Below, piece after piece: positions 21,125-31,690 of a DNA stretch of 64,000 bases. The DNA lies in contig CAICTM010000050.1 of NCBI GenBank assembly GCA_903772945.1, positions 62,001 through 126,000 on the forward strand, read 5' to 3'. The notes below the pieces were generated by a model. That model searched no databases and was not told the origin of the DNA. It saw only the letters and a program-made list of their open reading frames with translations. Position 1 is the first letter of the stretch, and every line of letters starts with the position of its first letter. This DNA comes from Seminavis robusta (taxonomy: Eukaryota > Bacillariophyta > Bacillariophyceae > Naviculales > Naviculaceae). Both the position numbers and the translations under genes were made by a program.

Positions 21125-22240
21125 CTACAGTGGCAAATCATAAACCAGTACTACGGGTGGAGAAGAAACCTTGTTGGGACCCTTGGCAGTTTTCCGCTGC
21201 AAATATTGCCCGGCAAACCGTGCTCCTGCTTCGGTAGGACTGGAAAAGGCCACCATGTGCGGTGATACCACGGTTCCATACACCATGCGGGCTCTGGCAG
21301 CATCCATCAACCGAGAGGCCACCATTTGCTTTCGCACCATGGAATGGACCCAGATCTTGTGAATGCCCAAAATGGCACGAGTGGGTGTCCGGGATCGTGC
21401 CAACTGTTGCAGTGGTTGTGGATTGTCGTATGTGCTGTCGTCCTCCGTGGCGGGTACCAATGGAAATGCCTGTTTGATCATCTCGACACTCAAAACCCCA
21501 ACAATGCGCTTTTGTCTGATAAACAAGAATACGGTTTTTGATTTTTCGCCGTCTAGTGATACAGCATCGGATGTTGATTGAGGGGCAAATCCCAATTCCT
21601 TATCCACAATGACCATGGCTTGCTTGACCTTTTGACGTTGCGCATAGCTATCGGACGGGCGCACTTCTACAATAAAAGAGCTTTCTTTCTTGGTGGTTGC
21701 TTTGTCCACAATGCGACAGGATTGCAGGTGGAATGGGACTCCTTCGTGGTAGTCTTTGCAGATTCGTTCATGCCCTTTGACATCCTCCTCGACACCATGC
21801 ACATACAGCATACCACAGGTTTGGCATACAATTTGCTTTCCAAAATCACGCTGTCCAAAATCCAAGTAGAGTTGTTGCTGCTTCCTCTGCTTCTTATTGT
21901 TGGGCTTGGTTGTTGTAATTGAGTTTTGAGGAGCAATAGAAGCGGCACCATTCTGTTGGGCCATTTTGATTCTGGTAGCGTCTGGCTGGTCAGTTTCGGG
22001 AGTTACTGGATCCACTTTCCCGCCGTCCATTTGACACTTGTCAAAGGAAGATGGAACAGTAGCAACCACATCATTGCTGCGCTTGTTGGATTTCCGCCTT
22101 GGTGGAGGCACCACTCGGTTCTTTTGCGTAGACCGACCAAAGAAGGAGAGAATGGAAGACTGCTGCGCCGACGAAGGATTCTCATCTTCACCCCAGTCTC
22201 TTCGCCTCTTGGAGGCTGGTATGGAGAGTTCAAGGTCCAT
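21125..22240 (-). CDS. ECO1: Sister-chromatid cohesion acetyltransferase (ECO1/ESCO)
   Basis: A single-exon protein of 371 aa that should acetylate the SMC3 head during S phase and so lock cohesin on replicated chromatids in the nucleus. A PIP box, QSSILSFF (residues 27-34), lies near the N-terminus and predicts binding to PCNA at replication forks. After a basic disordered stretch comes the family zinc finger: VCQTCGMLYVHGVEEDVKGHERIC. The C-terminal half is the acetyltransferase: FLFIRQKRIVGVLSVE, then GIHKIWVHSMVRKQMVASRLMDAAR, which contains the CoA-binding loop, and MVAFSSPTEAGARFAGQYL, which matches the ESCO signature. Order and length agree with yeast and plant enzymes. The start is the first ATG in frame. 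Confidence 0.93.
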   Translation of the reverse strand: MDLELSIPASKRRRDWGEDENPSSAQQSSILSFFGRSTQKNRVVPPPRRKSNKRSNDVVATVPSSFDKCQMDGGKVDPVTPETDQPDATRIKMAQQNGAASIAPQNSITTTKPNNKKQRKQQQLYLDFGQRDFGKQIVCQTCGMLYVHGVEEDVKGHERICKDYHEGVPFHLQSCRIVDKATTKKESSFIVEVRPSDSYAQRQKVKQAMVIVDKELGFAPQSTSDAVSLDGEKSKTVFLFIRQKRIVGVLSVEMIKQAFPLVPATEDDSTYDNPQPLQQLARSRTPTRAILGIHKIWVHSMVRKQMVASRLMDAARARMVYGTVVSPHMVAFSSPTEAGARFAGQYLQRKTAKGPNKVSSPPVVLVYDLPL

Positions 22241-24339
22241 TGAGATGGTTGGTTGGTTGTGTGGTTGGTTATTGCTGCTAATATCTGGCTGGTACGTACT
22301 GTACCCCGGTACTAGCTAGTACAGTGCCATGGCAACGAGCGTTCGATTTGAATTGATCTTCAAAAAATTCGCGCCAAAACTGGTGAGGCCAAAGGGTTAA
22401 GTTTGAACCCTCTCTCTAATGATGAAGCGACTTTTACAGTTTAGACCCAACCTTTTCAATCGTGATTGAGTCATTCGTGCTGAAGAAGATCGCAGGGCTG
22501 ATTATTCGTCCATGATCCATGCCGGTTGATCCAGGGTACTACGAGTTTAATAAAGGAAGTGGGTGAGACACGTAGAAAGTGTACCAGCGCTACAGCCCAA
22601 AAATGGACCAAAACCGTCTATAAGCAAATGACTGTCTCAATGTCCGATTGACCAATAAGTAGATTAATACGAAATCGACCTCAAGTACCATTGACTCATA
22701 GCATGTTTCCCATACTGACCACATGATTTAACATCACATACCCTATGTTAAACGTGTATTTCATTTTCGTTATACTTTTTGTGAGATAGTTAAATATTTG
22801 GGTCCATTATTGAGTCCCGTTAACTCAGAAAATAGAGAGTGAGACAGAAGGTTTCCGATATTGTACTGTTTTTGCTATAGTACCGCTGATGTCTCAAAGC
22901 GATGGACCAAAACCGACTTTATACCTGTACTGTATGTGTTGGCACATGTACCGGTACGTGCTTGTACTGGCACCGATATCGCACACTAGGGCCGCAGAAC
23001 TGTCTTGGAAGCTCCCCACGGCAATCGGAAGCTTACTTTACTGCCCTCCGGTGGCCAAGAGTTAGTTGTGGCTTCGCGAGCTCTTCGCAAAAGCTCTTAT
23101 CTGGCCCATGCAAAGCTAAAGCACTCGTGAGTCTCGTGCGTGCACTGGCTAGCTAATACCCAGAGTGTGGTTTCTCTTCTACTCGTTGCCCCGATTGAAG
23201 GCAGCTGAACTTTTGGTGGTTGCAGCACACTTGGTACTTATCCACAGTAGCTGGATTGCTTCCGCTTGCTGCAGCTGCAGCAGCTACTAGCTACCGTACC
23301 ACTATGGGTTGGGTTGAGGTTGAATTTCTCGGTTAACCATCCAGCTTTCCTGGACCGGTAAAAGTGTACTCTGGCTAGTTCTCTAGTATCAATTCTGAGA
23401 CAGCATCGCTACCGCATCACGCGCCATCAAGCTGCTGCCTACAGCCCACTGCGCCTACTACTAGTACCGCAATGGCTCATGGCTTGAGTTCTCGGTTCTT
23501 ATAAACTGATCCCACTCAGCGGATGCCTTTATCTACAAGTATTGCGCTGCTATTGCCTGCATGTATCTTTTCCTCGGTTGGGGTGGGCTGACCCTATTTC
23601 AGTGCAAGAAGGCTTTCCTATTGCCTCTTTTGTATGTTTGGGCTCTGGTAAGTCCTGGAGAGAGGTTGCAAGGTCAGATAATCCGGTGCAGCACCAGCAG
23701 GATAAGAGAACTGTCACTGGTAGGTACCGGTCCTCGCTCTCTGGTGGTTAGGAAGCTGGTTAGCTAGGCTACTAGTAGCTATAATAGTACTTCTAGCTAG
23801 CAAGATAGATCCGGTGCTGCACCGGCAACCACCAGGAGAAGAGAACTGTCACTGGTACCGTAGTCAGTCGTCCCCTTCTCGATTGATTACATGATGTATT
23901 GAAAGGCAGCACCGCAACCAGGCCGGATCTTGCTTAGGAAAAGGCGGAAGAGCAACCCCAATGGTGTGAATGTTGCTGATGTCTATCTGGCTGGGCCGCA
24001 GCTTTGCAGCCAGCATGCTCATGGTCAACCCTAAATTCCTTCCATCACTCATGTCAAAGAGTCCAGTCCTCTGTGATTTCGTTGATGAATGCGCCGCGTT
24101 GAGGTTCGCCAGCTAGATGGTAGCTAGCTTGGCTACGCTCCGCTTTAACACGCCCCATCAAAACGACTAAGCAACAGCTGACACCAACTAAGAAGTAACC
24201 AATAGTTTGACTCCATAATATGCATTATTTTAGATATAAAAAGTGGATCAGCAAACGTCTATCTTGATCAGTCATTCAGTCAGGGAGAGGGGAGATATTT
24301 TTGGGCACCCTGTTTGTGTTTGGGGCGCTGTTTGATACT
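22241..24339. other. Gene-poor intergenic region with short direct repeats
   Basis: These 2.1 kb lie upstream of ECO1 and downstream of the bHLH gene. I find no supportable gene. GGACCAAAACCG-type sequence occurs at about 22604 and again at about 22904, and a 50-bp imperfect repeat lies at 23681-23860. GTACCGG motifs are scattered. Confidence 0.45.
23681..23860. repeat. Imperfect 50-bp direct repeat pair
   Basis: Units at 23681-23730 and 23809-23860 share ATCCGGTGC, GCACC, and AGAGAACTGTCACTGGTA in the same order and orientation. The spacing is about 128 bp. Origin and function are unknown; no ends typical of a transposon were seen. Confidence 0.55.
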
Positions 24340-25320
24340 TTATATCTGGTGTCCCGCCGCACGAAGTCTTCGTAGTTCCTCCTCCTTCTTGGTCTGCATG
24401 GCACCGCCACCCAAAGCTCCATACAAGGCTTCGGCTCCCATCAAATGATGTGGGGGAGCAGGAGCGGATGAACTGGACTCGTTCTGACCACCCAAGCAAG
24501 ATCCAAAGATGGATGCGTGCATCATATTCGCGTGCGAATCTTGCTGCTGCATCATGGACTGCAACAAACTGCGACGAGCGGCCAACATGGCAGCAGCGTC
24601 CGTTGTAGCCGGAGGAGGGGGAAGCGCTTGAGCGGCGGCGGCACGGTTGGCTGCTGCGGCACGAAGCGCCAAGAGATCCGCGGTGGAGTATTCTCGAAGC
24701 GACGAGGCAACTCCCGCACTGGGCAAGTTGGAGAAAAGGTTGGCCTTGGCACGAAGCTGGGCTTCAGCCGCGGCGGCTCCGGCACCCAATCCCAAGGCAG
24801 ATTTCTGAAGGAGCGCCGCACGGTCGACCAAAGAAGACGTGGCACCGCCTCCCAAGGAACTCAAGTCGGCCAAACCGGCACCTGCGGCGGAACCACCTGC
24901 GGAACGAGGCAAGTCCGCAGCTCCCTGACCTCCGTTCTTGAGGAGGAGTTCTTCAATCATCTTCTTGTGCTTCTCGTTTTCTGTGTGCACCCTCTTGAGG
25001 ACTCTGCAGGCAGTAGCGATCAAGTCAACGCGGCTAAGCACATTGTCTTCGTGAGCACCCAAAGCCCTCTTGCATTGTCCCTTGCTGGTGCGCTCCTCGG
25101 CGTCTGCTCGGACTTCAGGGTCAATTTCCAAGAGGAGAGACATCAACTCATCAAACCCCTTGTTGACGTCGCTGCGGCGCTTCTTTTCGCGGTGACGCTT
25201 CCTTTCAGATCGACTCATCGCCGCCACCTCTTGTTCGGTGGGCGTATCATTGTCCTTGTTGGTCTCGGCCGCGATGGCTTCGAACAGGGTTCGCTTCTTG
25301 GGGTTGGCAGGAATCTCCAT
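24340..25320 (-). CDS. Basic helix-loop-helix transcription factor
   Basis: A single-exon protein of 326 aa. A basic helix (RSERKRHREKKRRSDVNKGF, about residues 36-55) runs into helix 1 (DELMSLLLEID). A loop containing a Cys and many charged residues follows, then helix 2 (HEDNVLSRVDLIATACRVLKRVHTEN) with a short coiled extension (KHKKMIEELLLKN). This is the bHLH layout; the basic stretch retains the Glu and Arg expected for E-box contact. The C-terminal two thirds are Ala, Gly, Ser and Leu-rich and probably disordered or activating. The target genes are unknown. Class assignment is secure, subfamily not. Confidence 0.88.
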   Translation of the reverse strand: MEIPANPKKRTLFEAIAAETNKDNDTPTEQEVAAMSRSERKRHREKKRRSDVNKGFDELMSLLLEIDPEVRADAEERTSKGQCKRALGAHEDNVLSRVDLIATACRVLKRVHTENEKHKKMIEELLLKNGGQGAADLPRSAGGSAAGAGLADLSSLGGGATSSLVDRAALLQKSALGLGAGAAAAEAQLRAKANLFSNLPSAGVASSLREYSTADLLALRAAAANRAAAAQALPPPPATTDAAAMLAARRSLLQSMMQQQDSHANMMHASIFGSCLGGQNESSSSAPAPPHHLMGAEALYGALGGGAMQTKKEEELRRLRAAGHQI

Positions 25321-26805
25321 TGTGTCTCTTTTGCTGTTGCTGTTATTGTTGTTTCGAATTGGAGCGTGGCGCTTTGTGAGCTTACTCGCTTGTAGATTAT
25401 GGCAGCAAGAGAAGTTGTTTGGAATGGTGGGCTTGTGGCACTCTTCACTGTTCAGAGTCCTCGAGTTGTGGTCGGCAAAAATTGCACGATCTCTTGTGTG
25501 TGAGTTACCTTTGGGCGTGTGTTCCTCAAGTCTTTTGCCATGTGGCTCCGCTGCTCCTTGAAAGGAAACTGGGTGGTTGCACTACGAAGGCCTTGCCGGT
25601 ACGGCCCAACTGGGATTGAGAATGATGCTCAGAGATCTCTACCGAAGCCACGCAGCTTGCACGTGGCGAAAGGTAACGCGGTATCCTATCAATATCGGAC
25701 CTCAGGTGCAGCCGATAATAGTTGACTGAGTTGTAGACTTTGAAAGATTGATCCACCCCCTTTTTGTGTTAGAAAATTAGGGTGCTTTCAAAAACCATCA
25801 CATAATCCCCCTTTCGACAGAGAACATCAATGACTCTGAGGCTCTTGGTGAGTAAAGATGCCAATCTGGACAGCAACTTGAGCTAAAGCGACTTAGTCGT
25901 AGGCAGCTCGATGGCGTGTGGCTACGGTAAAATGGTTGATAAACAGACATAAGAGCCATCCCACTGGAACACAGTTCTTTTCTAGTGAGGTCATGTTTTG
26001 ACGTGTACCCAAATGTTACATCAAATACAAACTTTGTTGAGGAGTACATTTTAACACGCCATGAGCTTTGGTAACAAAATGGTTGAAAACGGAGCTGCAC
26101 TTCCGAATCTAGGTGTCTGATGCCAGAGTTTCACCAAGACCATCCAAACCAGACACGTGAAGTTCATACTGTAGACAAAAGTACAGCCGACACTTATTGT
26201 GAGCAGATGTCAGCCATGTGGTCATACAAAGGGTCTTTGTTGAGGGCTAGATTTCTAATGGTGAAAAGCAGCAAGGGGACGAAGAACAATAATAACTTGG
26301 TAAGACTCAGTTTGAAGATTTGAAGAGCCTCTTGGAACAGGCCGTCCACGGCACGCACAGTCACTCCAAATGAGATATAAGCTATCAAGGTTGGAATATT
26401 TTCAAGGTGACCCTTCTCACTCAAGTCTCTCGTTCCAGGTACCAGGTTCCGGTAGATTGAAAACTTTGGGATGTTTGGGAGAGAACGTGAAACTACAGTG
26501 CGGTTTGGCATCTATCCCTGCTTTCAGTAGAGCGTTCTGGATATGGAAAGGGGTTGTCAAACCTACTTGCATGAGGTAGGTCTAGGTAACTCTGAAATTT
26601 TCATCTTTCAATCCTGTGCCATGACATCAAAAGAACACAGATCGCTCCAAAGCAATATCTCAGGCCAGGGCTTTCTGGATACTCTCAGCTCATATTCTGC
26701 TTTTTGGATCTTTCGCATCTAAAACAATCATCTATCAACCCTGCATTTCCACAAATATAACTGACAACTGAGTAGCTAGCTAGCCATCCCGCAATTGCCG
26801 TCAAG
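25321..26805. other. Intergenic region, divergent promoters
   Basis: These 1.5 kb separate the bHLH gene and the small secreted protein gene, transcribed away from each other. Some short frames exist on the minus strand (for example 26194-26511 with a hydrophobic stretch) but nothing supports them as genes. An ATATAA sequence lies about 50 bp before the next gene's ATG. Confidence 0.45.
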
Positions 26806-27075
26806 ATGATGAACTTCCTCCTCAATGCGAACACGTGCCTTCGCCTTTTCGTGGCCCTCCTCTTGGTTGGAGCTGTCGAGTCTGGACCGTTGGCCTATGG
26901 CATTTGTCAGACCGGCTGCAATGGTATTGTGGTTGCCTGTTATGGCGCAGCTGGCTTTACGTTTGGAACTGTCACGGCTGGGGCTGGAATCCCTGCTGCT
27001 CTCGTTGCATGCAACACAAGCCTTGGCGCGTGTATGGCCGCCTGTGTGGCTGCTGGATGTGCCCCTACCCCCTAA
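26806..27075 (+). CDS. Small secreted Cys-rich protein, zygote-specific class V (ZYS)-like
   Basis: An 89-aa single-exon protein. An N-terminal signal peptide (LRLFVALLLVGAVESG) is followed by a compact Gly, Ala and Cys-rich body: GPLAYGICQTGCNG, VVACYGAAGFTFGTVTAG, AALVACNTSLGACMAACVAAGC. I recognise this as the family named after Chlamydomonas zygote-specific protein, which also occurs in stramenopiles and fungi, from the GPLAY..CQTGCN..VACY signature and the C-terminal CMAAC. Its biochemical role is not known. The mature part has eight Cys and could be disulfide-bonded, or tightly membrane-associated because it is rather hydrophobic. Family assignment is from memory of the signature only. 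Confidence 0.75.
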   Translation: MMNFLLNANTCLRLFVALLLVGAVESGPLAYGICQTGCNGIVVACYGAAGFTFGTVTAGAGIPAALVACNTSLGACMAACVAAGCAPTP

Positions 27076-27970
27076 CTGCATGATTGCCTGAAAGATCTGC
27101 ATGGAATATTTTAATGTTGATGGCCATGTGTCTCTCTCTGATGCTCTGATGAAAGCTCGGGGAGGGAGCATCCCCATATCAAACATTGGTACCAGTACTA
27201 TTAATACAGCAAGAAAATACACAAGATGGCAATAAGGCAGACGGTGAGATCAAAGCAACAACCAGACTTCGTGCACGGTGAGAGGTTCGCAGTTTGCAGA
27301 CTGGTAGAACTTACATGTTATTTAGAATCTGTTGCTGAGCCTTGTAAACATCTCCTCTGATGCCATTTGGACGTACCGGACGCCTACATGTAGACTATGT
27401 AACTTGAATCTGTTATTAATACCTGGCAAGCTCGCTACCCAGCTACACCTATGCATAGAGCTAGCTAGCGGTACGATCGTAGTAGCTGGTGGATGTGTGG
27501 GGAGGGCGTCTACGCGTATTATTAATACCGTAGTAATTTAGTACCGGTAACTAAAACGGAGCATCCCGAGGAGGCTTTTTCAGAGTTCAGAGCACGAGTG
27601 AAGGGGTCTAAAAGCTCGCTGACATCATCTACACAATCTACAGTAGAGGTACAGTCGTACCGTAACAACTTTAAAACTTTTGCATAAGTCGAGTGGAATT
27701 GCTTACTGTACGAGTATACTGTAGTACAGCACGCAGCACGAAGATCGGACTAACTCTGCAAAGGGACTGGCCACTGGCCATCAAGTTTCGGTCGATGTAC
27801 AACAGCGTTGAGGTTCCAATCAATACCTTCTTTTGTCAGCAGCGCTACTAGTATCACTACTTCCGTCCATTTTAAAACTTTTTCTCTGTCGACGCAAGGT
27901 GGTTTCCTTCGCTTGCCATTTTATCAAAGTAGCAGAATTGCTGGCTACTGCTAGCTAGTAGTTGGAAACC
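27076..27970. other. Intergenic region upstream of the LRR gene
   Basis: These 0.9 kb have no supportable gene. They contain several GTAC/CTAG-rich patches and the likely promoter of the LRR receptor-like gene. Confidence 0.45.
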
Positions 27971-30526
27971 ATGAGCCTTGGCGGGAGAGAGGTTCCACAA
28001 CAGGTTAATCCTGATGAGCAAACTTTCGTGTCTGGTCTCACGATAACACAAGACCTGCATGTATTCGGACCATCGTTGTATCCCAGTTTGGATAGAGAAG
28101 GTGGGCCGCAGGAACAAGGTACCCAGAATCAAGACCACGTGACGAATAAGCCAGTTACCAGCACAAGCTCTGGCCACGAGCGTGAAAGACCAACGGAATT
28201 ACAAGTTGGAGCGCCACAGGTCGATGGTGATCATCGGACCTATGGTCCAAATGCCGAGAAGAAGATGAAGGATGAGAAACAAAAGATCGCTGGAGTGAGC
28301 GTCGGGGTTGGCCTGCCAACACGACTTGACGTATCGAAGCAGGGAATGGGTGTCGACTCAATGCCAGCCAAACAAGTCGCAAAAATCACTGCTGCCGATG
28401 TGGCCAGCGAGCACCACATCCTGGCAATGGCTTGTTCTTCTACAACGAAACGTACCAGCATGATATCGCCAAGAAAGCTTGGCATTGAGGAAATCAAGAT
28501 TTCTGGAATGGATTCTAAACCAGCCGCCAAGACGAAGGCAACAGTTCAAGGTCTCGTCGCAGAAAGCCTTGAAGGGATGGAAAATACATTGCAGGTCAAG
28601 GGGTTCTTGCACAGAGAGCGGAGTCTTGCCATGCGGGGAGTTGTGGAGCAGGGAGGTGCGGCTAACGTCGAGTTGCTGCAAAACACGAGCCACTCTGTAG
28701 AGACCAAGGATGGCAAGGTAGGATTTGGAGTGACGGCAACGGACACCATGGAGGCTACAGCAGTAAACAGCAACGGCCAAGTGATAGCAAGGTTTGACCC
28801 AGCGGGCACACCTGGGGCGTACGCTGTTCAAAAAAATCCAAGCACACAAGCAGACACAGTTGAAAATTGCAAAAGGAAGCGCACTGTGGTTCACGAAAGA
28901 AACGCAACTGAGAGGGTTGGGCAAGCAGAATCTCCATTAAAGCGGGCCATGAACGTGGCAGAATCCACTCATGTTTTCAATCCACTCGATGGATTGATGC
29001 CAATACCACGGACCGCAGCAACAAAGTTGGAGCAAGCCAATACCGTGCGTCCCGGAGCATATTCTGCCACACCAGGGATAGAACTGCAGAGAGCCGCCAC
29101 TCTGAACCGTTCACTAGTGGGAGCTCCGTCTTCAAGTGACTTCACAGTTGGCAGTGGAGATGATGATGATCACGATCATGAGCTCCCCTTTCCTTCATCC
29201 AGCATCACTAGAGGAACAATCGATGACTACGCTACTAGCTGTCATGTGGATATGGATGCATTAGAAGTGCATCAGGCGCCTGATCCAGACCTGCATGTAG
29301 AGGAGGCCGAGATTGTCCCTGAATCTACTGATGTTGATTTACACGAGCAGACACCAGGACTACAAGAAGAAGCAATCATGGGGAAAATCATGACAGAGCC
29401 CCAAACGCCAAACCACAACATTCCCTACCTTGTCCTTCTCATTGGGGTGGTTTTAGGTGCTGCCGTGGTCCTGTTGGTAGTGGTCTTACTGGGTAATGGC
29501 AACAACCAAGCTACTCAAGAATCAGGAATGGTTCAAGATGTGCCAATGAATGCAACTGCTCATGGCATAGACACTCTTGAACCCATCATTCTTCCACCCT
29601 TTCAAGAAGGCCTTCCTCAGAGAGTCTTGGACAGCCTCCAAGACCCCAACACACCTTTTTATCGGGCAAACAGATGGGTGATCCGTGATCCCTATGTAGA
29701 CACATATCCCCCTATGAGACAAACGCAAAGATTCTACATGGCAATGTACTACTATGCAATGGCTGGGGAGTATTGGCTGAACAACGAAGGTTGGCTTGAT
29801 TATGGTGTCCCAGAATGTGACTGGTGGACCCAAAAGGATCCAAAGTACAATGAATTTGACAACTTGAGTGCCTGTGATGAAGATGGCAACTTGGTCAAGT
29901 TCAACCTTGCTGGGAACAATCTGACTGGGCTCTTTCCAGTTGTGAACAAGTTCATTTCAACCATTCGCACCTTCAATATGGAGGACAACTTCTTTTCAGG
30001 TGATGTCCCTGCATCTGCAGAAATGCCAGAGCTGGATGTCTTTATCATGGCAAATAATAAACTCGATGGAAGACTTTTAGTGGATGGAGGATTTGTGACA
30101 TTCAAGCAGAGAATCATCAAGACTAATGGAAACCAATTGTTTGGACAGGCCGGACCCATTTTCCAATATCTCCCTCTACTGGAGCATTTGGACAGCACAA
30201 GCAACAGGTTTGATGGGCCAATTCTAGGCCTTGCGCATGCAGCCAACTTGAAGCAGTTGAGGAATGGTGACAACCTTTTCACTGGGGCCATCCCAAGTGA
30301 GATAGGTTTGCTCCATGAGAAGCTAGAAGAAGTTGACTTTGGAGGAAATCCAATGTCTGGGGGGCTTCCTTCTGAGTTGGGTCTGCTGACAAAACTGACG
30401 AAATTGAACATCTCCCATACATCCTTTTCTGGCAAGATACCACAAGGGTTGTGTGAGTTGGTTTTGGTTGGCCAATTGGAACTTATTGCAAACTGCAGCC
30501 AAGTGGAATGTTGTAGTTTCAGATGA
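27971..30526 (+). CDS. Single-pass LRR receptor-like protein
   Basis: A single-exon protein of 851 aa, started at the first ATG (MSLGGREV). The first 480 residues are hydrophilic and apparently disordered, with no kinase or other catalytic motif. One transmembrane helix follows (IPYLVLLIGVVLGAAVVLLV, about residues 484-505). The C-terminal region starts with a plant-LRR cap-like sequence (YYYAMAGEYWLNNEGWLDYGVPECDWW, in two parts) and then leucine-rich repeats of plant type: NLTGLFP, NFFSGDVP, NLFTGAIPSEIG, NPMSGGLPSELGLL, TSFSGKIPQGLCEL. It ends in a short Cys motif (NCSQVECCSFR). This cytosolic tail plus extracellular LRR arrangement is common among diatom receptor-like proteins. Ligand and signalling output are unknown. 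No signal peptide is seen, so type II insertion is inferred. Confidence 0.85.
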   Translation: MSLGGREVPQQVNPDEQTFVSGLTITQDLHVFGPSLYPSLDREGGPQEQGTQNQDHVTNKPVTSTSSGHERERPTELQVGAPQVDGDHRTYGPNAEKKMKDEKQKIAGVSVGVGLPTRLDVSKQGMGVDSMPAKQVAKITAADVASEHHILAMACSSTTKRTSMISPRKLGIEEIKISGMDSKPAAKTKATVQGLVAESLEGMENTLQVKGFLHRERSLAMRGVVEQGGAANVELLQNTSHSVETKDGKVGFGVTATDTMEATAVNSNGQVIARFDPAGTPGAYAVQKNPSTQADTVENCKRKRTVVHERNATERVGQAESPLKRAMNVAESTHVFNPLDGLMPIPRTAATKLEQANTVRPGAYSATPGIELQRAATLNRSLVGAPSSSDFTVGSGDDDDHDHELPFPSSSITRGTIDDYATSCHVDMDALEVHQAPDPDLHVEEAEIVPESTDVDLHEQTPGLQEEAIMGKIMTEPQTPNHNIPYLVLLIGVVLGAAVVLLVVVLLGNGNNQATQESGMVQDVPMNATAHGIDTLEPIILPPFQEGLPQRVLDSLQDPNTPFYRANRWVIRDPYVDTYPPMRQTQRFYMAMYYYAMAGEYWLNNEGWLDYGVPECDWWTQKDPKYNEFDNLSACDEDGNLVKFNLAGNNLTGLFPVVNKFISTIRTFNMEDNFFSGDVPASAEMPELDVFIMANNKLDGRLLVDGGFVTFKQRIIKTNGNQLFGQAGPIFQYLPLLEHLDSTSNRFDGPILGLAHAANLKQLRNGDNLFTGAIPSEIGLLHEKLEEVDFGGNPMSGGLPSELGLLTKLTKLNISHTSFSGKIPQGLCELVLVGQLELIANCSQVECCSFR

Positions 30527-31018
30527 CGTTCTTTATCAAGGTTCAGGTACCCATTGCCTGAGACGGGACTTAATGTTTCCCGAGGGTCCAAAGGAACCTC
30601 CACGCTTGCTAGCTAGCTAGCTTTGGTCTTGTACAGCCACATATCCCGTTTATCAGTTTTATCAGTGTTTATCATTGTAGACGATTTTAAAAACCACTCT
30701 CAACGTTTGCTACCGGTAGCCAGCCAGCCACTGACAAACTGTTTGTTCACTCTTCTACTAAATCGGATGTTGTGACGGGCTGTTGGTATTTCTATGATGC
30801 TACAGCCAGCCTTGTCGTTGGGCTTATGCCGAACCTAACGAAAGCTAAGAGTATTAGACCATAAAAGCGAGAGCCTATTCATCGGAGTTTGTAACAAACT
30901 GGACCCTTCACGGTTTCTGGTTATCTTTTGGGTAAACAAGGATTGGTTCAATACCGGCGTTATCACTATAGATTCTTATGAATATAACATGAACAAATTC
31001 CGCCATCTCGACTACTGT
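30527..31018. other. Convergent intergenic spacer
   Basis: About 490 bp between the LRR gene and a broken gene on the other strand. A GCTAGCTAGCTAGC run lies at about 30606-30622. No gene is seen. Confidence 0.5.
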
Positions 31019-31553
31019 CTAGCCAGCCTTATTCACAGCCGCCGTCGATGCAGTATCTGTAGCATTGGCCTCACATCCTTCCACTGCCAACTTAATATCA
31101 CGGAACTGAAACAGGAAAGCAATCGCAGTGGCTGATTCGCAGGATTTGGGACTATCCGGGCAACTGGTGAGGACAGTGGTCTCTCCAGGGCAGAGTTGAC
31201 AGTGATGAGCTCGACATCCATTAATGTTGCAGAAAACCACTTCTTTTTGGCCCGCAGCCAATTTCAAAGGTCTCATTGTAGGGCGTACCGGTACCAATGT
31301 CCTCAAGGAGTTGATCCGTAAACTGGACCTTTTCTGGAAGGAAGTAGTCAGTGTCTGGATGCTTATTCCAAGTCATGTGCTCAGTGTTGACAAGGAACTC
31401 GACCTCGTCATAGGTATAATGTGCATCGCAGTCCAAAGTCACCTGAAATTGAGTGATTTTGGTGCAGCTGCAGTTGAAGGGTTTCACAACTTGACCACCC
31501 GCTTCGGCAATGAAATTGCTCAAAGATTCCGTCATGGTTTCCTCGATAGATGT

Positions 31554-31591
31554 CCGGTCGGCACAAAGTCCTCCGGTCGGCACAAAGTCCT
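31554..31591. repeat. Exact 19-bp tandem duplication
   Basis: Copies 31554-31572 and 31573-31591 are identical and abut. They lie within the broken Cys-rich gene. The reading frame stays open across both copies because each is read in a different frame. Confidence 0.85.
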
Positions 31592-31663
31592 CGATGGTCT
31601 GACATGTGACATCCTCCGCTTCATCCGTCTCTTGGTACCGGTAGGGGACGACGGTGATGCCAT

Positions 31664-31689
31664 CGTCGAGGATTATCGTCGAGGATTAT
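31664..31689. repeat. Exact 13-bp tandem duplication
   Basis: Copies 31664-31676 and 31677-31689 (CGTCGAGGATTAT on the plus strand) are identical. On the minus strand the duplication introduces TAA directly upstream of the open frame of the broken Cys-rich gene. Confidence 0.85.
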
Positions 31690-31690
31690 C

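Larger units (their letters stand above)
31019..31690 (-). pseudogene. Broken gene for a Cys-rich, possibly extracellular protein
   Basis: Two minus-strand frames together read like one protein. The upstream frame (to 31221) contains DVTCQTIEDF, SNFIAEAGGQVV, FNCSCTKITQFQVTLDCDAHY and TYDEVEFLVNTEH. The downstream frame (to 31019) contains VVFCNINGCRAHHCQLCPGETTVLTSC. They overlap at GGCCAAAAAGAAG near 31245-31255, where one A too many in a five-A run explains the shift. Two exact tandem duplications sit upstream: 19 bp (31554-31591) and 13 bp (31664-31689); the latter places a stop just upstream, so no start codon is found. A possible 5' exon (31763-31855, donor GTAAGT) cannot be joined in frame. 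The family was not recognised. It may be a pseudogene, or an intact gene with sequence errors. Confidence 0.4.

Noticed and set aside
22510-22560. GCCGGTTGATCC resembling the start of 18S rRNA
   Set aside because: Only about a dozen bases agree; the following sequence is not rRNA-like.
26194-26511. Minus-strand frame of 105 codons with a hydrophobic segment
   Set aside because: No recognised family, no clear promoter context, and a plus-strand frame of equal quality overlaps it.
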